A stretch of 64,000 nucleotides of DNA, taken from NCBI RefSeq assembly GCF_017306545.1, contig NZ_JAFKID010000006.1, positions 158,341 through 222,340 of the forward strand, given 5' to 3'. Each line of letters starts with the position of its first letter. Position 1 is the stretch's first letter. Positions 18,155 to 28,032 of this stretch are shown one piece after another. Under the pieces are notes generated by a model. That model worked only from the letters and a program-made list of their open reading frames with translations. It did not search any database and had not been told where the DNA came from. The translations under genes were made by a program, and so were the position numbers. This stretch comes from Mesorhizobium sp. (GTDB taxonomy: Bacteria > Pseudomonadota > Alphaproteobacteria > Rhizobiales > Rhizobiaceae).

Positions 18155-19498
18155 TCAGGCCGGCAGGAAGGCGGTGCGGGTGCGCAGCCGCAGGATGGAC
18201 GCCAGGCTGAAGCCGCGCACCAGTAGGAAAACATGCAGTGCCGCCCACAGGCCGTAGTTGCCGAAGGCCGGCGCCAGCATGAACAGCGCGGCCGCAAAGG
18301 CGATGAACGAGAGCAGCATCATGTTGCGCATGTCGCGCGACCAGGTTGCGCCGATGAAGACGCCGTCCATTTCGAAGGCGAGCACGCCCGAGAGCGCGGT
18401 GAACGCCGCCCACGGCAGGTAGGTATCGGCCATCGCGCGGACGTCGGCGGCGGTGGTGATGATGCCGATCAGCCCGGCGCCGAAGGCGAGCAGGATGAGC
18501 GTGGCGGCGCCCGCCAGTCCGAAACCCCACAGCACCGTCAGCTTCACCGCCCGTCGGAACGATCCTTCGGCGCGCGCGCCGATGGCGCGTCCGGCCAGTT
18601 GCTCGGCGGCGGTGGCGAAACCGTCGAGGAAATAGCCGGCGACGAGGAAGAAGTTCATCAGCACGGCGTTGGCCGCCAGCGTCACCGTGCCGAACTGCGC
18701 GCCCTGGCGGGTGAACAGCGCGAAAGCCGCCAGAAGCGAGAAGGAACGGATCATGATGTCGCGGTTGAGCGACATCATCGCCTTGAAGGCCGAAAGGTCG
18801 AGGACGCGGCTGCGTGCCAGCGGCGGCGCGTTGCGGAAGCGGCGGGTGATGATGGTCAGGCCGAACAGCATGGCGACCGCCTCGCCGATCACCGTCGCCC
18901 AGGCGACGCCGACGACACCCCAGTCGAGTTCGAGCCCGAGCAGGATGCAGAGCGTGATGTTCATGCCGTTGAGGACGATTTGCAGGAGAAGGCCGAGATT
19001 GCCCTCGCCGCGCCCCAGCACGTAGCCGAGGATAGCGTAGTTGACGAGCGAGAAGGGGGCGCCGAGCATGCGGATGCGGATATAGGCGTCCATCGCCGCG
19101 CCGACGCGCGGCTCGCCGCCGATGAAAGCTTGCCCGCCCTTCGACACCAGCGGCGCCAGGAGCGCCAGCATAATGCCGGCGACGAGCGCCACCAGCACGG
19201 CGCGCCACAACACTGCCCGTTCTTCCAGCGTGTCGCCGCGCCCGAAGGCCTGCGCCACCAGACCGGTCGTGCCGGAGCGCAGGAAGTTGAAGGTTGTGAA
19301 CACCACGTCGAAGACGAGCGCGCCGGCGGCGAGCCCGCCGAGCAGCGCCGCGTCGCCGAACTGGCCGACGACGGCGGTATCGACGATGCCGAGCAGCGGC
19401 GTCGTCAGGTAGGCGAGCGTCATCGGCACCGCGATCGCCAGCACCGAGCGGTTGCTGACGGCGAAGGGCCGGGATGCGGATGCCTGGATCTGGTCCAC
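18155..19498 (-). CDS. MATE-family (DinF-like) efflux transporter
   Basis: 447 residues with about twelve hydrophobic segments in two homologous halves. The first helix region VPMTLAYLTTPLLGIVDTAVVGQ is the classic MATE/DinF opening. It should export small compounds by Na+ or H+ antiport. The start is a GTG at 19498 with AAGG six bases upstream; the open frame further upstream (to 19580) has no family similarity. It is convergent with, and only 23 bases from, the carrier-protein cluster, so it might export that product, but gene orientation gives no direct support. Confidence 0.9.
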   Translation of the reverse strand: MDQIQASASRPFAVSNRSVLAIAVPMTLAYLTTPLLGIVDTAVVGQFGDAALLGGLAAGALVFDVVFTTFNFLRSGTTGLVAQAFGRGDTLEERAVLWRAVLVALVAGIMLALLAPLVSKGGQAFIGGEPRVGAAMDAYIRIRMLGAPFSLVNYAILGYVLGRGEGNLGLLLQIVLNGMNITLCILLGLELDWGVVGVAWATVIGEAVAMLFGLTIITRRFRNAPPLARSRVLDLSAFKAMMSLNRDIMIRSFSLLAAFALFTRQGAQFGTVTLAANAVLMNFFLVAGYFLDGFATAAEQLAGRAIGARAEGSFRRAVKLTVLWGFGLAGAATLILLAFGAGLIGIITTAADVRAMADTYLPWAAFTALSGVLAFEMDGVFIGATWSRDMRNMMLLSFIAFAAALFMLAPAFGNYGLWAALHVFLLVRGFSLASILRLRTRTAFLPA

Positions 19499-19624
19499 GT
19501 GGTGCCTTGATATAGTTTGACCGGACGGCGGATGTGGCCCGCTTTCGGCCGGTCCGCAACTGTCGAAGCGGCAAGGCCAAGCGATTCCGGCCGCTGGCTT
19601 ACGGCGCGGCAGGGGGAGCCGCGA

Positions 19625-20116
19625 CTATTCGGCTTCGCTTTTGTAGGAATAGCGGAAGGTGCAGCGCGGCGCGCCGGCCATGATGGTCTGCTTGCGCTCC
19701 AGCCGGATATTGGGATCGTAGCCCTGGCAGAACGTGCCGTCGCGGTTGCACGACATCAGGTGGCCGACCTTGCCGAGCCCCATTTCGCGATAGGTTTCGG
19801 CGTAGCGGCAGCGCGTGACGTCGAAGTCGAAGGTGGTGTCGGAAGCCTCCAGCACCTCGATTTCCAGCGCGCCGTCGTGGGTCCACAGGTCGTAGAGCTT
19901 GATGAAGTCCGCCATGCTGGTGACGCCGCCGGGGGCGAGGGCGGCGAAATGTTTTCCCTCCGCCACGGCCGCCTTGCGGATCGCCGCGTCGAGGATCGCC
20001 TGCGCCTTCTCCTCGCCGACGGCCGCGACCATTTCGGCATAGATCGGCCCGATGACCTCGGCCTGGATGCGCCGCCTGGTCAGGGTCGGCAGCTCGCCGT
20101 CATGTGCCGCTGTCAT
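19625..20116 (-). CDS. L-2-amino-thiazoline-4-carboxylate hydrolase-like protein
   Basis: 163 residues. The sequence fits the ATC hydrolase family (small proteins with conserved Cys near the C-terminus, here C137, C143 and C156 by count, and a CRYAETYREMGL block). The founding enzymes open the ring of L-2-amino-thiazoline-4-carboxylate to S- or N-carbamoyl-cysteine in L-cysteine production, but most family members are uncharacterised. It stands alone, so its true substrate cannot be inferred from neighbours. Confidence 0.7.
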   Translation of the reverse strand: MTAAHDGELPTLTRRRIQAEVIGPIYAEMVAAVGEEKAQAILDAAIRKAAVAEGKHFAALAPGGVTSMADFIKLYDLWTHDGALEIEVLEASDTTFDFDVTRCRYAETYREMGLGKVGHLMSCNRDGTFCQGYDPNIRLERKQTIMAGAPRCTFRYSYKSEAE

Positions 20117-20196
20117 GGTGATGTCCTTTCGGGGCGATCATGGCGCGATCGCAGCCGCTTTTCCAGCTTTCGATGCAGGCGTCGGATTTTTTCGCC

Positions 20197-20460
20197 TTAC
20201 TTGCGGTAGCTGAGCAGGCGGATGACCAGGAAGGCGGGCACCACGATCGCCGCGCCGAGCAGGATATAGCTGGCGAAGCGGCCGAAAGCCTGGAAGCCCA
20301 TGTGCCACAGGTCGAGGAAGAAGCGCTCTATACCCTGGACGACGTCGAGCGGCGACCAGCCGAAAGCGTTCATCACCAGGCCGACGATGAAGGAAACGAC
20401 GAGCAGCTTGACGAGGATGCGCAGCGGCGAGTCGCCGAGAAAGCGGGTCAATGCGGACAT
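20197..20460 (-). CDS. Small DUF6460-type membrane protein
   Basis: 87 residues with two hydrophobic segments (about 17-33 and 62-82) around an amphipathic middle (ERFFLDLWHMGFQAFGRF). It matches the DUF6460 family of small inner-membrane proteins found in Hyphomicrobiales; function unknown. It ends in RLLSYRK, a positive tail that should face the cytoplasm. Confidence 0.75.
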   Translation of the reverse strand: MSALTRFLGDSPLRILVKLLVVSFIVGLVMNAFGWSPLDVVQGIERFFLDLWHMGFQAFGRFASYILLGAAIVVPAFLVIRLLSYRK

Positions 20461-20578
20461 GGACTGGCCGTTCCGTTGATCGGAGCGCTGAGATACGCGG
20501 TCGCGCCGGGCAGTTCAAGCATGCCGCGCCTCAAGGCAGTTGCAGGACCGGCGCCGGCCATGATAACGAAGCTGCCGC

Positions 20579-20652
20579 GCGGGTGTAGTTCAATGGTAGA
20601 ACGGCAGCTTCCCAAGCTGCATACGAGGGTTCGATTCCCTTCACCCGCTCCA
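20579..20652 (+). tRNA. tRNA-Gly(CCC)
   Basis: A 74-base cloverleaf with encoded CCA. The acceptor stem is GCGGGTG/CACCCGC, the anticodon stem GCAGC/GCTGC with loop TTCCCAA (anticodon CCC), and the T-arm GAGGG-TTCGATT-CCCTT. Discriminator base is T. It lies between the DUF6460 gene and the gbpR-like gene. Confidence 0.96.
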
Positions 20653-20668
20653 TCTTTCCTCCCGCCGT

Positions 20669-21649
20669 TCAACTCACTTCGCGCAGGATGAAGTCGTAGA
20701 GCATGCGCGCCGCCGGCGAGAGCACGCGGTTCCTGGCCGTGATCAGGCTGTAAGGCCTAACCTCTATGTCGAACTCGATCGGCACCACCTCGATGGCGCC
20801 GGCGAGCCCTTCCGGGTTCTGGATGAAGCGCGCCACCTGCACCGACACCGGCGCGATGGCCTCCGACTGCGCCACCATGACGAGGGTGAGCAGCAGCGAG
20901 GAGGTGTTGAGAATACGGTCCGGCAGCGGCACGTTGCGGTTGAGGAAGTTCGCTTCCATCGCCTGCCTGAGCGGCGAGCCGCCGGACTGGAACACCCAGT
21001 CGTAGCCGGCCGTCTCCGCCAGCGTGACTTCTCCTCCATGTGCCAGCGGATGGCCGCGCCGCACGATCAGGCAGGCCTTTTCCACGCCGATGACACGGCT
21101 GTCGAACAGGCGCGGATTGAGGTCGTCGGGGATGCGAGCGATGATGAAATCGTGGCGCGAGGCGATCAGTTCGCGCGCCAGCACGTTGGATGTTTCCACT
21201 TGCATGGTGATCTCGATGCGCGGGTGGAGCCGGCGGATCTCGCGGATCGCCGGCACCGCCAGTTCGATGGCCGGCGCGGTGACGGCGCCGAGGAACACCG
21301 ACCCTCCCCGTCCGGCCTTCAGTTCGGCGATCTCGCGGTCGGCCTCGCGCATTTCCAGCAGGATGGAGCGGGCGCGCCGCGCCAGCGCCTTGCCGTAGGG
21401 GGTCAGCGTGACGCCGCGCGGCAGGCGCTCGCACAACCGGGCGTTGAGAACGGCCTCCATCTCGGCAATCATGCGCGAGGCGGCTGGCTGCGAAATGTTC
21501 ATGACCTGGGCGGCGGCGCTCACCCTGCCATGGTCGTCCAGCGCTACGATCATGCGCATGTGGCGCAGGCTCAGGCCGCTGCGGAGCAGCGGCGCGGTCG
21601 CGTTTTCCGGATCATCGCCACCGGCCGGCTCGCGGGCGGAAACCATCAT
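20669..21649 (-). CDS. gbpR: LysR-family regulator, GbpR-like
   Basis: 326 residues. The winged helix-turn-helix is at about residues 27-86 (LSLRHMRMIVALDDHGRVSA, SQPAASRMIAEME), followed by a LysR substrate-binding domain. It is divergent from the chvE homologue, the same layout as Agrobacterium gbpR-chvE, where GbpR turns on chvE in response to galactose, arabinose or fucose. The ATG at 21649 is followed in-frame by a second ATG; a start at residue 2 is possible. It likely binds in the AT-rich 262-base intergenic stretch and also represses itself, as LysR proteins often do. Confidence 0.85.
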   Translation of the reverse strand: MMVSAREPAGGDDPENATAPLLRSGLSLRHMRMIVALDDHGRVSAAAQVMNISQPAASRMIAEMEAVLNARLCERLPRGVTLTPYGKALARRARSILLEMREADREIAELKAGRGGSVFLGAVTAPAIELAVPAIREIRRLHPRIEITMQVETSNVLARELIASRHDFIIARIPDDLNPRLFDSRVIGVEKACLIVRRGHPLAHGGEVTLAETAGYDWVFQSGGSPLRQAMEANFLNRNVPLPDRILNTSSLLLTLVMVAQSEAIAPVSVQVARFIQNPEGLAGAIEVVPIEFDIEVRPYSLITARNRVLSPAARMLYDFILREVS

Positions 21650-21675
21650 CGGACCTCAAATTTTAAGTTTAAATC

Positions 21676-21688
21676 GATATGACATATC
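21676..21688. promoter_or_regulatory. Candidate LysR operator upstream of chvE
   Basis: A perfect palindrome GATATG-A-CATATC lies 27 bases upstream of the gbpR start and about 225 bases before chvE. It contains ATATGACATAT, compatible with the T-N11-A core of LysR sites. It is the only strong palindrome in the divergent region and sits in an AT-rich block. It would fit GbpR autorepression with activation of chvE. Confidence 0.5.
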
Positions 21689-21911
21689 ATCAATGGTATA
21701 GCAATCGTCAAAGATCGCATTTGACAGTTATGGCAAAGGGCCACACCTTGCGCCTGCTCCGAGGCCACGCGCCCTGGCTGGACAGCGAACCGAGGAGCCG
21801 ATTGGGAGGATACCGGAGATCGATGGTTCGCGGCCGCGCCGGGTGCGCTGCCGCCCGGCCATGCGGACCGCGCTCCTCGCGGCGCAGCGCCCATCAACCA
21901 GGGAGAGAGAA

Positions 21912-22985
21912 GTGAAGATCATCAAAACGTTGGTCGCTGCGGCGGCCCTCGGCATTGCGGCCATGGCGGTTTCGGCCGCCCACGCGGCGGACAAGGGCCT
22001 CATCGGCGTGCTGATGCCGACCAAGACCTCGCAGCGCTGGATCAACGACGGCGACGCCGTCAAGAAGCAACTTGAGGAAAAGGGGTACACCGTCGACCTG
22101 CAATATGCGCAGGACGACATCCCCAACCAGCTCAGCCAGCTCGAGAACGAGATCACCAAGGGCCCGAAGGCGCTCATCATCGCCTCGATCGACGGCACCA
22201 CCATGTCGGACGCCTTGCAGAAGGCTAACGACGCCGGCGTCGTCGTGGTCGCCTACGACCGCCTCATCAAGAAGACGCCGAACGTCGACTACTACACCAC
22301 CTTCGACAATTTCGGCGTCGGCGTCATCCAGGCCAACTCGCTGGTCAAGGGCCTCAAGGAGCGCTTCCCCAACGCCAAGCCGTGGAACGTCGAGCTGTTC
22401 GGCGGTTCGCCGGACGACAACAACGCCTTCTTCTTCTACAACGGCGCCATGAGCGTGCTCCAGCCGCTCATCGACGACGGCTCGATCAAGATCAAGTCGG
22501 GCCAGACGGGCATGGACAAGGTCGGTACGCTGCGCTGGCTGGCCGCCACCGCCCAGGCGCGCATGGACAACCTGCTCTCCGCCAACTACTCGGACGGCAG
22601 CCGCGTCCACGGCGTGCTGTCGCCCTATGACGGCCTGTCGCGCGGCATCACCGCCTCACTGCGCGCCGTCGGCTACGGCACGGACGCCCAGCCGTGGCCG
22701 ATCGTCACCGGCCAGGACGCCGAGACCGCTTCGGTCAAGCTGATCATCTCGGGCGAGCAGTATTCGACCGTCTTCAAGGACACGCGCGAACTGGCCAAGG
22801 CGACCGTCGAGCTGGTCGACACCGTGCTGTCGGGCAAGAAGCCCGAGGGCCTGGACGAGAAGACCTACAACAACGACGTCAAGGTCGTTCCCTCGATCCT
22901 GCTCACCCCGGTCGAGGTCGACAAGTCGAACTACGAGAAACTGGTGGTCGACTCCGGCTACATCAAGGCCGACGAACTGAAGTAA
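21912..22985 (+). CDS. chvE: Periplasmic aldose-binding protein ChvE
   Basis: 357 residues. A signal peptide ends near AHA-ADKG (about residue 25). The mature protein is a type I periplasmic binding fold with the [13 protein letters not shown] opening seen in ChvE and the [13 protein letters not shown] and [12 protein letters not shown] ligand regions. ChvE binds aldoses such as galactose, glucose and arabinose and delivers them to the GguAB importer; in Agrobacterium it also signals through VirA. Translation starts at a GTG with GGGAGAGAGA six bases upstream; no suitable ATG exists. An intrinsic terminator directly follows the stop, so it is probably made in excess over the membrane genes. 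Confidence 0.92.
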   Translation: MKIIKTLVAAAALGIAAMAVSAAHAADKGLIGVLMPTKTSQRWINDGDAVKKQLEEKGYTVDLQYAQDDIPNQLSQLENEITKGPKALIIASIDGTTMSDALQKANDAGVVVVAYDRLIKKTPNVDYYTTFDNFGVGVIQANSLVKGLKERFPNAKPWNVELFGGSPDDNNAFFFYNGAMSVLQPLIDDGSIKIKSGQTGMDKVGTLRWLAATAQARMDNLLSANYSDGSRVHGVLSPYDGLSRGITASLRAVGYGTDAQPWPIVTGQDAETASVKLIISGEQYSTVFKDTRELAKATVELVDTVLSGKKPEGLDEKTYNNDVKVVPSILLTPVEVDKSNYEKLVVDSGYIKADELK

Positions 22986-22999
22986 CGGCTTGCGCCAAC

Positions 23000-23028
23000 G
23001 GGGTTCCGCGTCGAGCGGAACCCCTTTT
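23000..23028 (+). terminator. Intrinsic terminator/attenuator after chvE
   Basis: A perfect 10-bp stem GGGGTTCCGC / GCGGAACCCC with GTCGA loop (23000-23024) is followed by TTTT (23025-23028). It lies 15 bases after the chvE stop and before gguA. Partial read-through here would give high ChvE and lower GguA/GguB, the usual ratio for binding-protein importers. Confidence 0.8.
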
Positions 23029-23059
23029 CGCCGGCGGGCGCCGGCGCTATCGTTTCGGA

Positions 23060-23157
23060 CGGATCGCCGTGCGTCCTCCGACGCACAGGGACGATCCGGA
23101 ACTCTGGTCGAGCATCGGAACGCTCCGAAAACCGCATTCCATTTTCGACCCGATGCT
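23060..23157. other. Structured intergenic element before gguA
   Basis: Two hairpins in a row. The first pairs CGGATCG (23060-23066) with CGATCCG (23092-23098) and inside it GTGCGTC with GACGCAC around a CTCC loop (23069-23086). The second pairs AGCATCGG (23111-23118) with CCGATGCT (23150-23157). The gguA ribosome site AGGAGGT starts four bases later. It could be a diverged copy of a dispersed rhizobial intergenic element, or an mRNA-stability or translation-control structure. Confidence 0.5.
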
Positions 23158-23172
23158 TGCAGGAGGTGCCCA

Positions 23173-24705
23173 ATGGCCTCGACCATTCTGGAAATGCGCG
23201 GCATCACCAAGACCTTCCCCGGCGTGAAAGCGCTGTCGAACGTCACCTTGAGCGTCGAGGAAGGCGAGATCCACGCCATCGTCGGCGAGAACGGCGCCGG
23301 CAAGTCCACCCTGATGAAAGTGCTGTCGGGCGTCTATCCGACCGGCACCTACGACGGCACCATCGTCTTTCGCGGCCAGGAGTGCCAGTTCGCCGGCATT
23401 CATGACAGCGAGCGGCTGGGCATCGTCATCATCCACCAGGAACTGGCGCTGGTGCCGATGCTGTCGATCGCCGAAAACATCTTCCTCGGCAACGAGCACG
23501 CCAGCTACGGCATCATCGACTGGAACGCCAACGAGACGCGCACGCGCGCGCTGTTGAAGAAGGTCGGCCTCGACGAAGACCCCAAGACCCTCATCACCAA
23601 CATCGGCGTCGGCAAGCAGCAGCTTGTCGAGATCGCCAAGGCGCTGTCGAAGGAAGTCAAGCTCCTGATCCTCGACGAGCCGACGGCGAGCCTTTCGGAG
23701 AAGGACAGCCAGGCGCTGCTCGACCTCCTGCTGGAGTTCAAGCGGCAGGGCATGACCTCGATCCTCATTTCCCACAAGCTCAACGAAGTCAGCCGCGTCG
23801 CCGACCACGTCACCGTCATCCGCGACGGCCAGACCATCGAGACGATGGAACGCAAGGACGTTTCCGAAGACCGCATCATCACCTCGATGGTCGGCCGCTC
23901 GCTCGACGACCGCTATCCGCCGCGCGAGCCGAAGATCGGCGAGGTGGTGCTTCAGGTGAAGGACTGGTCGGTCTACCACCCGATCCACGCCGAGCGGCAG
24001 GTCATCAAGGGCATCGACCTTACCGTCCGCAAGGGCGAGGTGGTCGGCATCGCCGGCCTGATGGGCGCCGGCCGCACCGAATTCGCCATGAGCCTGTTCG
24101 GCCGCTCCTGGGGCCGCCGCATCACCGGCAGCGTGACGCTCGACGGCAAGCCGGTCGATGTCTCGACCGTCGGCAAGGCGGTGGAGCAGGGCATCGCCTA
24201 CGTCACCGAGGACCGCAAGACCTACGGTCTCAACCTGATCGACCACATCAAGCACAACGTCTCGGCCGCCAACATGAAGGGCGTGTCGAAGCGCGGCGTC
24301 ATCGACGACCTGCGCGAGCTTTCCGTCGCCAACGAATATCGCGCCAAGACCAACATCCGCGCCCCGAGCGTCTACCAGCTCACCGGCAACCTCTCCGGCG
24401 GCAACCAGCAGAAGGTGGTGCTGTCGAAATGGCTGTTCGCCGATCCTGAGGTGCTGATCCTGGACGAGCCGACGCGCGGCATCGATGTCGGCGCCAAATA
24501 CGAGATTTATACGATCATCGCGCGCCTTGCCGCCGAGGGCAGGGCTGTGCTGGTGATTTCCTCGGAAATGCCGGAGCTTCTGGGCATCACCGACCGCATC
24601 TATGTCATGAACGAGGGGCGCATCGTCGGCGAGATGGCAACCGCCGACGCCAGTCAGGAAAAGATCATGCGCGCCATCGTCAGGGGAGAAGGGAAGGCAG
24701 CATGA
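23173..24705 (+). CDS. gguA: Sugar ABC importer ATPase GguA
   Basis: 510 residues with two nucleotide-binding domains in tandem, the plan of MglA/XylG/GguA ATPases. Walker A of domain one is GENGAGKST (residues 38-46). Domain two has the reduced [10 protein letters not shown] loop in place of a full Walker A but keeps the LSGGNQQKV signature, as usual in this group. The ATG at 23173 has AGGAGGT five bases upstream. The open frame further upstream covers the hairpin region and is not coding. It powers uptake of sugars captured by ChvE and overlaps gguB by 4 bases. Confidence 0.93.
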   Translation: MASTILEMRGITKTFPGVKALSNVTLSVEEGEIHAIVGENGAGKSTLMKVLSGVYPTGTYDGTIVFRGQECQFAGIHDSERLGIVIIHQELALVPMLSIAENIFLGNEHASYGIIDWNANETRTRALLKKVGLDEDPKTLITNIGVGKQQLVEIAKALSKEVKLLILDEPTASLSEKDSQALLDLLLEFKRQGMTSILISHKLNEVSRVADHVTVIRDGQTIETMERKDVSEDRIITSMVGRSLDDRYPPREPKIGEVVLQVKDWSVYHPIHAERQVIKGIDLTVRKGEVVGIAGLMGAGRTEFAMSLFGRSWGRRITGSVTLDGKPVDVSTVGKAVEQGIAYVTEDRKTYGLNLIDHIKHNVSAANMKGVSKRGVIDDLRELSVANEYRAKTNIRAPSVYQLTGNLSGGNQQKVVLSKWLFADPEVLILDEPTRGIDVGAKYEIYTIIARLAAEGRAVLVISSEMPELLGITDRIYVMNEGRIVGEMATADASQEKIMRAIVRGEGKAA

Positions 24706-25994
24706 GCACCGAGACGAGCCCGGTACCGCAAAGCGGCGTCGCCGACGACGGGCAGCAGCGCCCGCGCATCGCCGTTTCGGCGCTGGCCACCAACCTGCGC
24801 GAGTACGGGCTGGTGCTGGCGCTCATCATCATCATGCTGTTCTTCCAGTTCACCACCGACGGCACGCTGTTCAAGCCGCTGAACCTGTCGAACCTGGTGC
24901 AGCAGAACTCCTTCATCATCGTCATGGCGCTCGGCATGCTGCTGGTCATCGTCGCCGGCCATATCGACCTGTCGGTCGGCTCGGTCGCCGGCTTCATCGG
25001 CGCGCTGGGCGCCAACATGATGGTGACGTGGCAGCTCGGCCTGTTGAGCAATCCGCTCGTCGCCTCGATCGTGTGCCTGATCGTCGGCGCCGCGATCGGT
25101 GCCGCGCAAGGCTACTGGATCGCCTACCACCGCATTCCGAGCTTCATCGTGACGCTGGGCGGCATGCTGATCTTCCGCGGTCTGTGCCAGGCCATGCTTG
25201 GCGGCGGCCTGTCCGTCGGCCCGCTGCCGGCCGACTTCAAGGAGCTTTCGTCCGGCTTCATCCCCGAGGTGCTGGGCGTGTGGACGCTGGTTCCGCCGAC
25301 GGTCAACGCCGCCGGCAAGACGATCTTCGGCAGCGGCGTCCAGTTGCAGATGACGTCGGTGGTGCTGGGCCTCATCGGCGTCGCCGCCTACGCCTGGTTC
25401 GGCCTGTCGGCGCGGCGCACGCGCGAGCGTCACGGCTACGAGGCCGAGCCGTTCGCCCTGTTCGCCGTCAAGACGATCGTCATCAGCCTGCTGACGCTGT
25501 TCCTGGTCTACCAGTTCGCGATCTACAAGGGCCTGCCGATCGTGCTCGTCGTCATGGGCCTTCTGATCGGCCTGTTCGTCTTCGTCACCAAGCGCATGGT
25601 CATAGGCCGGCGCGTCTATGCGCTCGGCGGCAACGCCAAGGCGGCGCAGCTTTCCGGCATCAAGACGGAGCGGTTGACCCTCTACGTCTTCATCAACATG
25701 GGCGTCCTGTCGGCGCTCGGTGGCCTGATCATCGCCGCCCGTCTCGGCCAGGCGGTGCCGGCCGCCGGCCTGGGGTCGGAACTCGACGTCATCGCCGCCG
25801 TCTTCATCGGCGGCGCCTCGGCCATGGGCGGTGTCGGCCAGGTCATCGCCACGGTGGTCGGCGGCTTCATCATGGGCGTCATGAACAACGGCATGTCGAT
25901 CATGGGCGTCAACGTCGATTGGCAGCAGGTGGTCAAGGGCCTGGTGCTGCTCGGTGCCGTCGTCTTCGACGTCTACAACAAGAACAAGTCTTAG
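24702..25994 (+). CDS. gguB: Sugar ABC importer permease GguB
   Basis: 430 residues with about ten or more hydrophobic segments of the RbsC/XylH/MmsB permease family. Family blocks [31 protein letters not shown] (EAA-like coupling loop for the ATPase) and [14 protein letters not shown] are present. The ATG overlaps the gguA stop (ATGA), so the two are translationally coupled. It forms the channel for ChvE-delivered aldoses. Confidence 0.93.
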   Translation: MSTETSPVPQSGVADDGQQRPRIAVSALATNLREYGLVLALIIIMLFFQFTTDGTLFKPLNLSNLVQQNSFIIVMALGMLLVIVAGHIDLSVGSVAGFIGALGANMMVTWQLGLLSNPLVASIVCLIVGAAIGAAQGYWIAYHRIPSFIVTLGGMLIFRGLCQAMLGGGLSVGPLPADFKELSSGFIPEVLGVWTLVPPTVNAAGKTIFGSGVQLQMTSVVLGLIGVAAYAWFGLSARRTRERHGYEAEPFALFAVKTIVISLLTLFLVYQFAIYKGLPIVLVVMGLLIGLFVFVTKRMVIGRRVYALGGNAKAAQLSGIKTERLTLYVFINMGVLSALGGLIIAARLGQAVPAAGLGSELDVIAAVFIGGASAMGGVGQVIATVVGGFIMGVMNNGMSIMGVNVDWQQVVKGLVLLGAVVFDVYNKNKS

Positions 25995-26204
25995 GCCGTT
26001 TCCGGCGGCTTCGCGCCGGGACATACGGCAGAACGAAAAGAGAGGGCGGTTCGGCAGGGTCCATTAAGATCGGAACCGCTCAAGCCGGCGACGGGCCGGA
26101 TGGAAAATCTTGATCCGCAAGGACGGTCGCGGCGTGGGCAGGCGCCGCGCGAGGAACGGTTTGTGCCGGCGCCGGCCGTCGGCCGCTGATACAGGAGGTA
26201 GACG

Positions 26205-27194
26205 ATGCTGATTTCACAGATGCTCGGCGAGGACGACACGATCCGCGTGGTGGCGCGCAACGGAGCGAGGGCGCGCGTGGTCAACGGCGCGCGCAGCGTC
26301 TATGCGCTCGCCATGGAGGCCGCGCGCACCGGCGTCGGCCTTGCCGCGCTGATCGAGCGCAAGGGCGGCGGCGAAACGGTGGACCTGGAAGCGGCCTACC
26401 GCAAGGGCCTGATGCTGTCGCCGATCAACCATCCCGACCCGGCGCACCTGCATCTGACCGGCACCGGGCTCACCCATCTGGGTTCCGCCTCGACACGCGA
26501 TTCCATGCACAAGAAGCTGGAGGGTGGCGACGAACAGCTCACCGATTCCATGAAGATGTTCCGCATGGGGCTGGAGGGCGGCAAGCCGGCGGCCGGCACG
26601 GTCGGCGTGCAGCCGGAATGGTTCTACAAGGGCAACGGCACCATGGTGGTGGCGCCGGGCGCGCCGCTCGTTTCGCCGTCCTTCGCCGAGGACGGCGGCG
26701 AGGAACCGGAGGTCGCCGGCATTTATGTGATCGGCGACGACCGCCAGCCCTTCCGCGTCGGCTTCGCGCTCTCCAACGAGTTTTCCGACCATGTGACGGA
26801 GCGGGTGAATTATCTGTGGCTCGCCCATTCCAAGCTGCGCAACGCCTCCTTCGGGCCGGAGATCCTGGTCGGCGACCTGCCGGCCGACATCGGCGGCACT
26901 TCGCGCATCCTGCGCGGCGGCCGGACGCTGTGGGAGAAGCCGTTCGTTTCGGGCGAGGCGAACATGTCGCACACCGTCGCCAATCTGGAACATCATCATT
27001 TCAAGTATGCGGTGTTCCGTCAGCCGGGAGACGTTCACGTGCACATGTTCGGCACCGCCACGCTCTCCTTCGCCGACGGCGTGCGCACTGAGGCCGGCGA
27101 CGTGTTCGAGATCGGCGCCGACGATTTCGGCCTGCCGCTGCGCAACGCGCTGGAGGTCGAGAAGCCGGAAGCGGTGACGGTGACGGCGCTGTAG
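26205..27194 (+). CDS. gguC: AraD1/GguC family FAH-fold hydratase-like protein
   Basis: 329 residues. It matches the AraD1 (GguC) family: an N-terminal part with ISQMLGED, a central GTGLTHLGSASTRDSMH block and a C-terminal FAH-like metal site region (GVQPEWFYKG; EVAGIYVIGDDRQPFRVGF). Homologues act as L-2-keto-3-deoxyarabonate dehydratases or related hydratases in non-phosphorylative pentose use. It comes 210 bases after gguB on the same strand with AGGAGG upstream of the ATG. The gap contains no other gene. It fits with the IlvD/Edd dehydratase at 2631-4433 as a later step of the same kind of pathway. Confidence 0.85.
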   Translation: MLISQMLGEDDTIRVVARNGARARVVNGARSVYALAMEAARTGVGLAALIERKGGGETVDLEAAYRKGLMLSPINHPDPAHLHLTGTGLTHLGSASTRDSMHKKLEGGDEQLTDSMKMFRMGLEGGKPAAGTVGVQPEWFYKGNGTMVVAPGAPLVSPSFAEDGGEEPEVAGIYVIGDDRQPFRVGFALSNEFSDHVTERVNYLWLAHSKLRNASFGPEILVGDLPADIGGTSRILRGGRTLWEKPFVSGEANMSHTVANLEHHHFKYAVFRQPGDVHVHMFGTATLSFADGVRTEAGDVFEIGADDFGLPLRNALEVEKPEAVTVTAL

Positions 27195-27208
27195 AGGAAA
27201 CCTATCCC

Positions 27209-27970
27209 TCAATAAATGTCGAAGTCGAAATACTTCGTCTCGATCGCCTTGTAGGTGCCGTCCTTGAGGATGGCGGCGAGCGCCGCGTCGAGGCGGTCGC
27301 GCAGCGCGGTGTCGTCGAGGCGCACGGCAATGCCGGCCTCGGTGCCGGAGGCGGGAATGTCGCCCGCCATGCGGCAGCAGCCGGCGCCGTCCTTCTTCAG
27401 CCATTCGGCGAGGAAGATCTTGTCCGACACCACCGCGTCGAGCCGGCCGTTGGCGAGGTCGGCCGTCGCCTCCTCGTAGCTCGGATAGGCGCGGATGTCG
27501 GCGCCGGCCTGCCGGTAGGCCTTGTCGACGAAATCGAAGATGACGCTCGCCGCCTGCACGCCCACCGTTTTTCCCGCGAGCGCCGCCGCGTCCGTCGTCT
27601 TCAGGGCGCTGTCCTTCGGCACGGCGATCGCCAGCGGCGTTGCGTAATATTTGTGCGTGAACGCCACCTGGCTCCTGCGCTCCTCCGTGATGGTCATGGA
27701 GGCGATGACGGCGTCGAATTTCTGCGCCTGAAGGCCGGGGATCAACCCGTCCCAGTCCTGCGCGACGATCTCGCATTCCGCCTTCATGTGCGCACACAGC
27801 GCGTTTGCGATGTCGATGTCGAAGCCGACCAGCTTGCCGTCGGCGGCGATGCTGTTGAACGGCGGGTAGGCGCCTTCCGTGGCGATCCGCAGATGTTCGG
27901 CCGCCTGCGCGGCACCGGAACCGCCGACCACGAACAGCGCGGCGAAACACGCCGCGATCTTTGAAGACAT
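27209..27970 (-). CDS. Amino-acid ABC transporter periplasmic binding protein (orphan)
   Basis: 253 residues. A signal peptide ends near AAQA-AEHL (about residue 24). The mature protein is the polar amino-acid binding fold (SBP_bac_3): LRIATEGAYPPFN, GFDIDIANALC and DAVIASMTITEERR are typical of lysine/arginine/ornithine or histidine binding proteins. No permease or ATPase lies next to it, so it must share an importer encoded elsewhere. It is convergent with araD1. Confidence 0.88.
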   Translation of the reverse strand: MSSKIAACFAALFVVGGSGAAQAAEHLRIATEGAYPPFNSIAADGKLVGFDIDIANALCAHMKAECEIVAQDWDGLIPGLQAQKFDAVIASMTITEERRSQVAFTHKYYATPLAIAVPKDSALKTTDAAALAGKTVGVQAASVIFDFVDKAYRQAGADIRAYPSYEEATADLANGRLDAVVSDKIFLAEWLKKDGAGCCRMAGDIPASGTEAGIAVRLDDTALRDRLDAALAAILKDGTYKAIETKYFDFDIY

Positions 27971-28032
27971 GGGTGTCGTGTCCTGAGAGAAGTCAGTCCG
28001 GGCGCTTTATCCGATATCCGTTGCCGGCTCTT

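Noticed and set aside
20448-20672. Minus-strand open frame over tRNA-Gly
   Set aside because: Antisense translation of the tRNA (EGNRTLVCSLGSCRSTIELH), not a protein gene.
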